A program made the translations under genes and the position numbers. A DNA stretch of 9,732 nt from assembly GCA_910579605.1 (NCBI GenBank), contig CAJTUG010000021.1, positions 27,754 through 37,485 of the forward strand. Direction: 5' to 3'. This document shows, piece by piece, positions 1-7,166 of the stretch. Source of the stretch: an uncultured Muribaculaceae bacterium. Its GTDB lineage: Bacteria > Bacteroidota > Bacteroidia > Bacteroidales > Muribaculaceae. The stretch's first letter is position 1. Every line of letters begins with the position of its first letter. Below the pieces are notes generated by a model that was not told the origin of the DNA, did not search any database, and saw only the letters and a program-made list of their open reading frames with translations.

Positions 1-1
1 C

Positions 2-25
2 GGTGTATTAGATAACTACAACACC
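2..25. promoter_or_regulatory. Candidate operator of the YtrA/GntR-type cassette
   Basis: This is an imperfect 24-bp palindrome with arms GGTGTATTAG and CTACAACACC around the centre ATAA; 8 of 10 arm positions pair. GntR proteins of the YtrA subfamily bind short dyads in front of their own operons, and the third gene of the cassette starting at 109 is such a regulator. Position upstream of the first gene and the dyad symmetry support the call. No TAnnTTTG promoter box was found between 1 and 108, so the promoter may lie upstream of the window or be non-consensus. Binding is inferred, not seen. Confidence 0.5.
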
Positions 26-49
26 TAAACACTCAAACACATTAGTATT

Positions 50-106
50 ATGGAAGAGATTTTTCTTGCATTTGTAACTGTAGCTTTAATCTTTATTATT
101 CTCTGA
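50..106 (+). CDS. Possible 18-residue single-helix membrane microprotein
   Basis: An ATG at 50 opens a short frame reading MEEIFLAFVTVALIFIIL and stopping with TGA at 104-106, two bases before the ATG of the ABC ATPase. An in-frame TAA at 26-28 shows it is not the tail of a longer gene. The peptide has two acidic residues followed by 15 almost purely hydrophobic residues, enough for one membrane helix. If translated it could be a small transporter subunit, or a leader whose termination hands ribosomes to the ATPase start. No family is recognised. Caution: T-rich DNA encodes hydrophobic residues by default, so this could be an AT-rich leader that merely looks like a peptide. Confidence 0.35.
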   Translation: MEEIFLAFVTVALIFIIL

Positions 107-108
107 TT

Positions 109-951
109 ATGATATCCTTGAATCACGTCTGTTTCAGTTATAAAAAACATGGGTCTGAAGCTATATCCGATGCAAACGCGAGTATTGAACCGGGTATCCA
201 TCTCCTTTTAGGCGAAAACGGTGCCGGTAAAACCACATTACTCCATTTGTTTGCAGGATTGATTAAGCCGGTTTCCGGCTTACTTGAAATTGATGGCGAA
301 AAGCCTTTTCAACGTCATCCCCGTTTTTTAGAAAAAGTTTTCTTCCTTCCGGATGATTTCATTGTGCCGTTCAAAAATACAAGTAGTCTTGTTAGGTGTC
401 ATTCGCCATTCTATCCCCGTTTTTCTGCAGAAATGTTAGAAAAAAATATGTTGTCATTCGGGCTTGATATGAAAATGCCATTTAAGGATATGTCTCTGGG
501 CATGCGTCATAAGGCTTATGTGGCATATGTTTTGGCATTGCAGCCAGACTATATTTTTCTTGATGAACCAGCTAACGGCCTCGATATAGGTTCTAAGAAA
601 GAATTGAGGAAAATGATGAGTCGATGTATTTCTGATGAACAGACGGTGATTATATCAACCCATAATGTTTTTGATTTGGAAGCTTTATATGATGGTGTTG
701 TGATACTTTCTAAAGGTAACTTGGTTTTATGCAATCGTTCATGGGAAATTGCGGAATCTCTTAAATTCGTCACATCTTCGTCTCCGCTGGCATTTGCGCT
801 ATATCAAGAACCGGATAACGGCTTGTTCCGAGGAATTGTTCCAAACGATACCAACGAAGAATCTGGTATTAACTATGCTCTTTTGTATTCGGCGATATTG
901 TCGGATCGAGCATCTCAAATCCATAAATTGTTACCACAGCATGAACACTGA
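109..951 (+). CDS. ABC transporter ATP-binding protein (YtrB/BcrA-like)
   Basis: Cytoplasmic nucleotide-binding subunit of an ABC transporter, 280 residues, which would power the permease encoded directly downstream. Visible motifs: Walker A GENGAGKTT at residues 35-43, a signature of the SLGM type at 129-132 (the usual form in bacitracin/YtrB-type ATPases instead of LSGGQ), Walker B YIFLDEP at 148-154 with catalytic Glu153, D-loop near Asp159, and H-loop His185. The Q-loop position appears to hold Asp82 (FLPDD) rather than Gln. The last 75 residues after the core are a family-variable tail. The stop overlaps the start of the permease by 11 bases, implying translational coupling. The exported substrate cannot be read from the sequence; peptide antibiotics, lipids or envelope-stress signals are the usual candidates. 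Confidence 0.9.
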   Translation: MISLNHVCFSYKKHGSEAISDANASIEPGIHLLLGENGAGKTTLLHLFAGLIKPVSGLLEIDGEKPFQRHPRFLEKVFFLPDDFIVPFKNTSSLVRCHSPFYPRFSAEMLEKNMLSFGLDMKMPFKDMSLGMRHKAYVAYVLALQPDYIFLDEPANGLDIGSKKELRKMMSRCISDEQTVIISTHNVFDLEALYDGVVILSKGNLVLCNRSWEIAESLKFVTSSSPLAFALYQEPDNGLFRGIVPNDTNEESGINYALLYSAILSDRASQIHKLLPQHEH

Positions 952-1723
952 TATTTTTTCTTTTAAACGTCTTTCCAAGTTATGGAATTTTTATTGGCCG
1001 GTGTCTAAGAAACATTTAATGTTGATAGCTTTATTATCGATAAGTGCTTATTTTATTGTATTCTTGGGACAAGGAATGTTTTCAATGTCATTCGGTTCTT
1101 GGGTTCTGAGTTTGTGTTTTTATAGCGGTCCATTGCTGTTCGCTTTTTATCAAGATCGCACGCTATCTGTCGGGCTTCCGGCCTCTGTCGGAGAAAAATG
1201 TGTTTTCCAGTTGGCATACGTGTATTTAATCATACCGGCAATAATAGCGACCTTAGTATTATTATCGGCATTTATAACTTCATTTTTTTCTGTTAACTAT
1301 AATCCATTGGAGTCTGTTTCTTTTTTAGGAGATGTTAGTGAAACCATTGGCAAATTACAGATAGATATTTCTTTTGCAACTATACGTCGTTGGCAACTTC
1401 TTGGAGAAATATTTCCACCTATGCTTGCTCTTTATGTTATTGCAAGAGTACGTAGGTCGCAACTTTTATATGGTATCATTGCTTTAGTCCTCGGCGTTGT
1501 AGGAGTTGGATTCCTTTCTGGATTTGTGAGTGGGGCCTGTGCATTTTATGAAGGCTTTAATAGCGGGATATCTGGTATGGAGATTGATAAAGAAAAACTG
1601 GTAAATGATATTATCTATAATATTTTTAATTTGTGGCTGCCGATAACTTATTCTATTTCAGGTCTTACAACCATCTTTGTATTGTGGCTTTACATTAGAA
1701 AAATGAAAAAGGTACAGGTATGA
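941..1723 (+). CDS. ABC transporter permease, six predicted helices
   Basis: Integral inner-membrane protein of 260 residues, presumed partner of the preceding ATPase. Hydrophobic segments lie at about residues 24-42, 52-70, 92-116, 153-170, 174-204 and 229-252, ending in a basic tail (RKMKKVQV). Between helices 2 and 3 is the stretch VGLPASVGEK (77-86), which matches the TLPAS..EK motif common in Bacteroidetes ABC-2-like permeases. The open frame continues upstream to 749, but that part lies inside the ATPase gene in another frame and gives a basic, non-membrane sequence, so the ATG at 941 is preferred; it gives an 11-base overlap with the ATPase. The stop overlaps the next start as ATGA. 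Substrate unknown. Confidence 0.82.
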   Translation: MNTDIFSFKRLSKLWNFYWPVSKKHLMLIALLSISAYFIVFLGQGMFSMSFGSWVLSLCFYSGPLLFAFYQDRTLSVGLPASVGEKCVFQLAYVYLIIPAIIATLVLLSAFITSFFSVNYNPLESVSFLGDVSETIGKLQIDISFATIRRWQLLGEIFPPMLALYVIARVRRSQLLYGIIALVLGVVGVGFLSGFVSGACAFYEGFNSGISGMEIDKEKLVNDIIYNIFNLWLPITYSISGLTTIFVLWLYIRKMKKVQV

Positions 1724-2088
1724 TGCAGTTTAGGGAAGACAGACCTATTTACAGGCAAATAGTGGACTATGCATATTCATGTATCCTTAATGGCGAATGG
1801 GAGGAAGGAAAACGGATTCCCTCTGTAAGAGAACTCGGTGTGCAGATGGCTGTAAACACACACACAGTTCTGAAGGCATACGAATATCTTACAGACCATG
1901 GTATAATAGCGTCTCAGCGAGGGATGGGTTATTTTCTATCTGCCGATGCAAGGCAACGAGTAAATCAAGACAGAAAGGATGTCTTTTTCGGTATTGAACT
2001 TGTTGATATATTTAAACAGATGCAGCTTTTAGACATTAGTATTGATCAAGTTGTGGAAAAATGGCAGGAATTCAACAAAATACCGTAG
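1720..2088 (+). CDS. GntR-family transcriptional regulator, YtrA subfamily
   Basis: A 122-residue DNA-binding regulator. The N-terminal winged helix (about residues 8-75) begins with the typical PIYRQIVDYAYSCILNGEW and contains IPSVRELG (33-40), the recognition helix region around NTHTVLKAYEYL (46-57) and a wing ending RGMGYFLS (67-74). The C-terminal part is only about 45 residues, far shorter than FadR or HutC effector domains; this short helical tail is the hallmark of the YtrA subfamily, whose members usually repress a linked ABC transporter operon. It is the last gene of the cassette, coupled to the permease by an ATGA overlap (a second ATG lies at 1723). Autoregulation through the palindrome at 2-25 is inferred. 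The inducer is unknown. Confidence 0.9.
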   Translation: MMQFREDRPIYRQIVDYAYSCILNGEWEEGKRIPSVRELGVQMAVNTHTVLKAYEYLTDHGIIASQRGMGYFLSADARQRVNQDRKDVFFGIELVDIFKQMQLLDISIDQVVEKWQEFNKIP

Positions 2089-2098
2089 TAAAAGCTTG

Positions 2099-2130
2099 TT
2101 TGGTAAGCTCAGCGAAATTTATTAATTTTG
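2099..2130 (+). promoter_or_regulatory. Bacteroidetes-type promoter of the ABC-F gene
   Basis: TTTG at 2099-2102, a 20-bp spacer, then TAATTTTG at 2123-2130, a perfect match to the TAnnTTTG -7 element read by the Bacteroidetes primary sigma factor. The usual spacer to the -33 TTG is about 19-21 bp. Transcription would start about 4-7 bases after the box, at or within a few bases of the ATG at 2135, so the message would be leaderless or nearly so. Confidence 0.75.
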
Positions 2131-2134
2131 CATC

Positions 2135-4108
2135 ATGATTTCAGTCAATAATCTATCTGTAGAATTTTCTTCGCAACTGCTTTTCGATAATATAAATTAC
2201 GTCATTAACCCTAAGGATAAGATTGCTTTAGTGGGTAAAAATGGCGCAGGGAAAAGTACGATGCTTAAAATTATCGCTGGTTTGCAGGCTCCGACTTCCG
2301 GGAGTGTGGCAGTTCCGGCCGATGTTACTATTGGCTATCTGCCACAGCAAATGATTCTTGAAGATACTTTGACGGTAGCTCAAGAGGTTCGCAAGGTGTT
2401 TTCCCATATGCAGGAAATGCATGACCAGCTTGATGAATTATCTTCTGTGTTGTCGTCAAGAACTGACTATGAGAGTGATGAATATCGAAAGCTTATAGAG
2501 CATATAACAGTCCTTACAGATAGGATATCATTGGCCGGAAGCGAAAATTATGAGGCCGATTTAGAAAAGACACTTCTCGGCCTTGGTTTCGTGCGAGAAG
2601 ATTTTGATCGTCCTACTTCTGAATTCAGCGGTGGTTGGCGAATGCGAATAGAACTTGCCAAGCTTCTATTGCAGCGGCCAGATGTATTGCTTCTTGACGA
2701 ACCTACCAACCACTTGGATATAGAGTCTATACAGTGGTTGGAGAATTTTCTTATCACTAAAGCTAAAGCAGTGGTTTTGGTTAGTCATGACCGTGCGTTT
2801 ATTGATAATGTGACCAATCGGACCATTGAGATAACGATGGGTAAGATTTATGATTATGCTGTTAATTATTCAAAGTTTGTAACATTAAGGGCAGAGCGAT
2901 TGGAGCAACAAATGCGAGCCTACAGAAACCAGCAGAAGCAGATTGCCGACACTGAGGAATTTATAGAAAGATTCCGATATAAAGCCACAAAATCTGTTCA
3001 GGTTCAAAGCCGTATAAAGCAGCTTTCTAAAATTGAGAGGATAGAAGTAGATGAGGTTGATACATCGCATTTGTCTCTCAGGTTTCCTCCGGCGCCAAGA
3101 TCTGGAGATTTCCCGCTTATTGTAGATGATTTGGGAAAATCGTATGGAGATCATCAAGTATTTGACCATGCAACCTTTACTCTGAGGCGTGGAGAAAAAG
3201 TGGCTTTTGTCGGGAAGAACGGCGAGGGTAAGTCTACACTGGTCAAATGTATAATGGGCGAAATACCATATACAGGAACTCTTAAGATTGGGCATAATGT
3301 TAGTATAGGTTATTTTGCACAGAATCAAGCTCAGTTGCTTGATGGCGAGATAACGGTTTTTGATACAATAGACCGGGTTGCTGTAGGAGATATACGTACA
3401 AAAATCCGCGATATACTTGGGGCCTTTATGTTTGGAGGCGAAGCTTCGGATAAGAAAGTAAAAGTACTTTCTGGTGGCGAGAAAACACGTTTAGCAATGA
3501 TTAAGCTCCTGTTGGAGCCTATGAATTTGCTTATTCTTGACGAACCTACTAATCACTTGGATATGAAAACCAAGGATATTCTCAAACAAGCTATTAAGGA
3601 TTTTGATGGTACTGTTATAGTTGTGAGTCACGATCGCGAATTCCTTGATGGTCTTGTTGAGAAAGTATATGAATTCGGTGGCGGGAAAGTTAGAGAATGT
3701 CTCGGTGGAATTTACGAGTTTTTGGAAAAGAAACGACTTGCATCTCTCCAAGAACTTGAGCTTTCTTCTTATTCTACTAAATCGAAGGAGCAATCTCAAA
3801 AGAAACAGGACTTGACATCAGAAGATTCTGTAAAGCGAAGTTCTGAGCATAAATTGTCATATGCAGAACAACGCGAGCGTGATAAAGCAATGCGACGAGC
3901 AGCAAAAAAAGTTGAAGAAGCTGAAATTGCAGTAGCATCAATGGAGGAAAAATTGGCGCAAGTTGAAGCCAAAATTTCTGCAGGCGACGTTTCTCCTCAA
4001 GTCTTCAACGATCATGCAGAGATTACAAAAGGCTTGGAAAATGCCATGAGCATGTGGGAGTTGGCTCAGATGGATTTCGATGAACTTAAAGAAAAGTATA
4101 ATCTTTGA
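2135..4108 (+). CDS. ABC-F family ATPase (Uup/YheS/EttA-like translation factor)
   Basis: Soluble protein of 657 residues with two ABC cassettes and no membrane segment, as in ABC-F proteins that bind the ribosomal E site and act on stalled or initiating ribosomes; some members protect against ribosome-targeting antibiotics. Cassette 1 has Walker A GKNGAGKST (34-42), signature FSGGW (164-168) and Walker B LLDEP with Glu189. Cassette 2 has Walker A GKNGEGKST (360-368), signature LSGGE (445-449) and ILDEP with Glu470. Both catalytic glutamates and both DEPTNHLD boxes are intact. Between the cassettes (about 240-325) is a charged helical linker, the part that contacts P-site tRNA in the family. 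The C-terminal 100 residues are a Lys/Glu-rich coiled coil, as in Uup-type proteins. The start is fixed by the conserved MISVNNLSVEF opening. Housekeeping or resistance role cannot be separated from sequence alone. Confidence 0.92.
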   Translation: MISVNNLSVEFSSQLLFDNINYVINPKDKIALVGKNGAGKSTMLKIIAGLQAPTSGSVAVPADVTIGYLPQQMILEDTLTVAQEVRKVFSHMQEMHDQLDELSSVLSSRTDYESDEYRKLIEHITVLTDRISLAGSENYEADLEKTLLGLGFVREDFDRPTSEFSGGWRMRIELAKLLLQRPDVLLLDEPTNHLDIESIQWLENFLITKAKAVVLVSHDRAFIDNVTNRTIEITMGKIYDYAVNYSKFVTLRAERLEQQMRAYRNQQKQIADTEEFIERFRYKATKSVQVQSRIKQLSKIERIEVDEVDTSHLSLRFPPAPRSGDFPLIVDDLGKSYGDHQVFDHATFTLRRGEKVAFVGKNGEGKSTLVKCIMGEIPYTGTLKIGHNVSIGYFAQNQAQLLDGEITVFDTIDRVAVGDIRTKIRDILGAFMFGGEASDKKVKVLSGGEKTRLAMIKLLLEPMNLLILDEPTNHLDMKTKDILKQAIKDFDGTVIVVSHDREFLDGLVEKVYEFGGGKVRECLGGIYEFLEKKRLASLQELELSSYSTKSKEQSQKKQDLTSEDSVKRSSEHKLSYAEQRERDKAMRRAAKKVEEAEIAVASMEEKLAQVEAKISAGDVSPQVFNDHAEITKGLENAMSMWELAQMDFDELKEKYNL

Positions 4109-4134
4109 AACCAATTAATATAACATATAATAAT

Positions 4135-6156
4135 ATGACATTTAAACAATTAAGCATTCTTGGAGCTGTTGCTGCCGGAAGCCTGATGGTTTCTTGCAAT
4201 AACCAGAAAGCGCCCAAGGGTATCGACAGGGCAAATCTTGATACTGAGGTTTCTCCCAAAGAAGATTTCTACCAATACGCCTGTGGCGGTTGGATGGCTG
4301 CAAATCCTCTAACAGACGAATATTCACGATTTGGAACCTTTGATGTTTTAGGAGAAAACAGTCGCAAGCAAGTTCGTGAACTCGTTGAAGGAATTGACGG
4401 AGCTACAGCAGAAAAGGGGACTAATGCGCAGAAGATTGCAGATCTCTATGCAATGGGTATGGACAGCGTCCGCCTCAATAATGAAGGTGCCGCCGCTCTT
4501 GCCGGAGACCTTAAAAAGATAGCAGAAACTCCTCGTGAGAATCTTGTAGAGCTTATGGCCACACTGCCTGGCTTGGGTGTTTTCTATGGCACCGGTGTTG
4601 AGGCAGACCTCAAGAATTCTAACATGAATACCATGTATTGGAGCCAAGGAGGTCTTGGTTTGGGCGACAGGGATTATTATACGGATGATACCGATCGTGC
4701 AAAAGCAATCCGTGAGGCCTATAACGTATATCTCAACCGTATTGCCACTCTTGCCGGCTTCTCAGAAGACGAAGCAAAGAGAATTACAGATAATACAATA
4801 GCTCTTGAGACTCTCCTTGCTAAAAATCAATGGACAAATACTCAGCTCCGCGATATGCGTAGGCAGTATAACCCTACTGCTGTTGCTGATCTTGACAAAA
4901 AATACCCGACTATTCAACTCGGAAAGTATTTTAATCAACAGGGTCTTGACAACGTAGATACTGTTATAGTTTGCCAACCGGATTATTATGCCGTAGTGGA
5001 AGAAGCACTTAAAACACAGCCTGAACAAGCTATAAGAGACTATATGACGTCGTCTTATATTTCTTCTGCAGCGTCTTATTTATCTGATGATTTCGTGAAT
5101 GCAGAATTTGAACTTTCTAAAGTTCTCTCTGGTGTTAAAGAACAGCGTCCTCGCTGGAAACGTGCAATTGCTGTGCCTAATGGTATTTTAGGTGAAGCTT
5201 TGGGCCAATTGTATGTCGAGAAGTATTTCCCTGAGTCATCTAAGGAAAAAATGCTCAATCTTGTTGGTAATCTTCAGACTGCTCTCGGTGAGCATATCGA
5301 CAATTTGACTTGGATGTCGGATACAACTAAGGCAAAAGCTCGCGAGAAACTCGCTGCGTTTAAGGTTAAAATCGGTTATCCCGATAAATGGCGCGATTAT
5401 TCAAAACTTGATATCAATCCCGAAGAAAGCTATTGGCAGAATATCCAACGGGCTATAATGTTCAACAACGAGTATAATCTCAATGACTATGGTAAACCAG
5501 TAGACCGTGAACGTTGGCTTATGACTCCGCAGACCGTTAACGCATATTATAACCCTACCACTAATGAAATCTGCTTCCCTGCAGCTATTCTCCAACCTCC
5601 TTTCTTTGATCCTGAAGCAGACGATGCTATTAACTATGGCGCGATCGGAGTGGTTATAGGACATGAGATGACTCATGGATTTGATGACCAAGGACGTGAA
5701 TTTGATAAAGACGGCAACATGATTGATTGGTGGACAGAATCTGATGCAGAAGCTTTCAGCGCTTTGGCCGATAAACTTGTCGCCCAATTTGATGCAATTC
5801 AAATTGATGAGAATACTCATGCAAATGGTCGTCTTACCCTTGGCGAAAACATTGCCGATCAAGGTGGTCTCCGTGTGTCTCATACCGCATACCACAATTC
5901 GCTTGGCGATAGCGAAGGTGAAGTGATAGACGGATTTACTCCCGACCAACGTTTCTATTTGGGTTATGCAAATGTATGGGCTGGCAATATTCGCCCTGAG
6001 GCTGCACTCCAACTCACTCAGATTGATCCTCATTCGCCTGGACGTTGGCGTGTTAATGCAACTTTGCGCAATCTCCAGCCTTTCTACGATGCTTTTGAGA
6101 TTGGCGAAGGCGATGCCATGTTCATGCCCGAAGCAGAGCGTGTTGTTATTTGGTAA
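4135..6156 (+). CDS. M13-family zinc metallopeptidase, lipoprotein (PepO/neprilysin-like)
   Basis: Predicted envelope endopeptidase of 673 residues that cleaves peptides, related to neprilysin, endothelin-converting enzyme and Porphyromonas gingivalis PepO. From the ATG at 4135 it has a short lipoprotein signal (MTFKQLSILG..., then LMVSC) with lipidated Cys21. The N-terminal M13 domain begins with the typical DFYQYACGGW. The peptidase core shows the substrate-binding NAYY (469-472), zinc site HEMTH (His510, Glu511, His514), and GENIAD with third zinc ligand Glu571 and Asp575. The C-terminus ends in Trp like other M13 enzymes, so it is full length. A TTG at 4105 overlaps the ABC-F stop in the same frame, but adding ten residues before the signal peptide is unlikely. 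The ABC-F gene ends 26 nt upstream, so read-through is likely. AATCTTTG at 4100-4107 is a one-mismatch -7 box but has no -33 partner. Confidence 0.93.
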   Translation: MTFKQLSILGAVAAGSLMVSCNNQKAPKGIDRANLDTEVSPKEDFYQYACGGWMAANPLTDEYSRFGTFDVLGENSRKQVRELVEGIDGATAEKGTNAQKIADLYAMGMDSVRLNNEGAAALAGDLKKIAETPRENLVELMATLPGLGVFYGTGVEADLKNSNMNTMYWSQGGLGLGDRDYYTDDTDRAKAIREAYNVYLNRIATLAGFSEDEAKRITDNTIALETLLAKNQWTNTQLRDMRRQYNPTAVADLDKKYPTIQLGKYFNQQGLDNVDTVIVCQPDYYAVVEEALKTQPEQAIRDYMTSSYISSAASYLSDDFVNAEFELSKVLSGVKEQRPRWKRAIAVPNGILGEALGQLYVEKYFPESSKEKMLNLVGNLQTALGEHIDNLTWMSDTTKAKAREKLAAFKVKIGYPDKWRDYSKLDINPEESYWQNIQRAIMFNNEYNLNDYGKPVDRERWLMTPQTVNAYYNPTTNEICFPAAILQPPFFDPEADDAINYGAIGVVIGHEMTHGFDDQGREFDKDGNMIDWWTESDAEAFSALADKLVAQFDAIQIDENTHANGRLTLGENIADQGGLRVSHTAYHNSLGDSEGEVIDGFTPDQRFYLGYANVWAGNIRPEAALQLTQIDPHSPGRWRVNATLRNLQPFYDAFEIGEGDAMFMPEAERVVIW

Positions 6157-6171
6157 ATAACAAATATATCG

Positions 6172-6206
6172 AAAAACGCGATTCGGCAGCGCTGGATCGC
6201 GTTTTT
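6172..6206. terminator. Bidirectional intrinsic terminator between convergent genes
   Basis: Perfect 11-bp stem AAAAACGCGAT (6172-6182) with ATCGCGTTTTT (6196-6206) around a 13-nt loop. T runs follow on the + strand (6202-6207, then more T), and the A run at 6172-6176 supplies a U tract for - strand transcripts. It lies 15 nt after the M13 stop and 5 nt after the DUF2156 stop, so it can serve both converging transcripts. Confidence 0.85.
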
Positions 6207-6211
6207 TATTT

Positions 6212-7156
6212 TTACATACTTATATCAAATTTTTTGAGCAGTGCGCAAGGGTGATAAGATTCTTTTGCTTTCCTAAGGCCGGGATCGCCTGCGTCGTCCT
6301 CCCTGTTTATATATTTGAGTGTGGGATGTAGGCGTTGCATACTTGCTGCAAAGAGTTTATTAATGGTTTCCCCGGCACCGTTTATTTCGTGGTTCATCTT
6401 TTCTATATGTAAGATAAGGGTGTCGCCAATAATTTCACCTATTGTATAAGCAACTATTTTACCTTGACTATCGCGCAGGATAGCGCCTTCAAAAGGGTAA
6501 TGTTCAAAATTTTTTAAAACATCAAGACAGGCGTTGTTTTCATATGTAGCCATTGCCTGGTCTGCTTTAGTACCAATGGCAAGTTTGTTGTGAAAATCTA
6601 TTACTTGTGTTGAATTGTCGGGTGTGAGTGTTTCTAAAGTCCAATCCGGATTTTCCGACATAAAACGATTTACATGGTTTCTTTTTTTGTTGTAAGCTTT
6701 CCCTGTGAGTGAAGCCAAACAATTTATGTCGTATAAATAATCGCTCCAAGAAAATAGGGGCAAAGGGTTGGAGAATCCGTATTTTCCCAATTCTTCTATT
6801 GCGCTTTCTGGAACAGCCGAAAGTAGAAGCTTGCATTGGTTTTCACGACAATATTCAACGAGTAAATCTATTCCGGATTTAAAATCTCCTCCAATAGGAA
6901 GAGAAAAAGCCGGAACATGTCTGTCGGCTTCTGAAAGACCTTTAATAAATAGGGTATCGAGATATATGCAGAACTCGTAGTTGAAATAATCTTTCCACAT
7001 GTAAATTCCACCTATTGAATAGTCGCATGTACGGTAGCCTGACTTGCGTAGAATGGAGTAAATACGTGGTATATCTTTGATGGTAAGAGGTTTGAAATTA
7101 AGTTTACTCTTTTGAGCAAGTATTATATTGGGGGTGTCTTTGCTGAGTGTTGCCAT
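6212..7156 (-). CDS. DUF2156 protein (phosphatidylglycerol lysyltransferase C-terminal-like, COG4866)
   Basis: A 314-residue cytosolic protein made of two GNAT-like folds, matching the stand-alone DUF2156 group found in Bacteroidetes and Firmicutes. The same catalytic fold forms the soluble half of MprF, which moves aminoacyl groups from tRNA to phosphatidylglycerol, but MprF's membrane half is absent here, so its own reaction is unknown. Visible conserved stretches are SDYLYD (138-143), YNKKRNHVNRF (155-165) and near the end NREDDAGDPGLRKAK (284-298), the family's signature. The frame stays open to a TTG at 7175-7177, but that triplet is part of the -7 promoter box, so it would not be transcribed; the ATG at 7156 is preferred, with a leader of about 12-18 nt. 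It converges on the M13 gene. Confidence 0.87.
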   Translation of the reverse strand: MATLSKDTPNIILAQKSKLNFKPLTIKDIPRIYSILRKSGYRTCDYSIGGIYMWKDYFNYEFCIYLDTLFIKGLSEADRHVPAFSLPIGGDFKSGIDLLVEYCRENQCKLLLSAVPESAIEELGKYGFSNPLPLFSWSDYLYDINCLASLTGKAYNKKRNHVNRFMSENPDWTLETLTPDNSTQVIDFHNKLAIGTKADQAMATYENNACLDVLKNFEHYPFEGAILRDSQGKIVAYTIGEIIGDTLILHIEKMNHEINGAGETINKLFAASMQRLHPTLKYINREDDAGDPGLRKAKESYHPCALLKKFDISM

Positions 7157-7166
7157 AGTGGATGAA

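Noticed and set aside
27..40. AAACAC repeated twice as a short tandem repeat
   Set aside because: Two imperfectly spaced hexamers are within chance expectation for this base composition.
749..940. N-terminal extension of the permease frame
   Set aside because: It lies inside the ATPase gene in another frame, encodes a basic non-membrane stretch, and the ATG at 941 gives a normal family N-terminus with an 11-base overlap.
2093..2109. Small hairpin AGCTT/AAGCT after the GntR gene as a terminator
   Set aside because: The stem is only 5 bp with no T run, and it overlaps the -33 element of the ABC-F promoter.
2885..3328. 147-codon open frame on the - strand
   Set aside because: It is antisense to the second ABC cassette of the ABC-F gene and has no recognisable motifs or promoter.
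4100..4107. AATCTTTG as a promoter box for the M13 gene
   Set aside because: It mismatches the first T of TAnnTTTG and has no TTG 19-21 bp upstream; read-through from ABC-F is simpler.
5401..6033. 210-codon open frame on the - strand
   Set aside because: It lies fully antisense to the catalytic core of the well-supported M13 peptidase, shows no recognisable domain, and looks like a by-product of codon bias.
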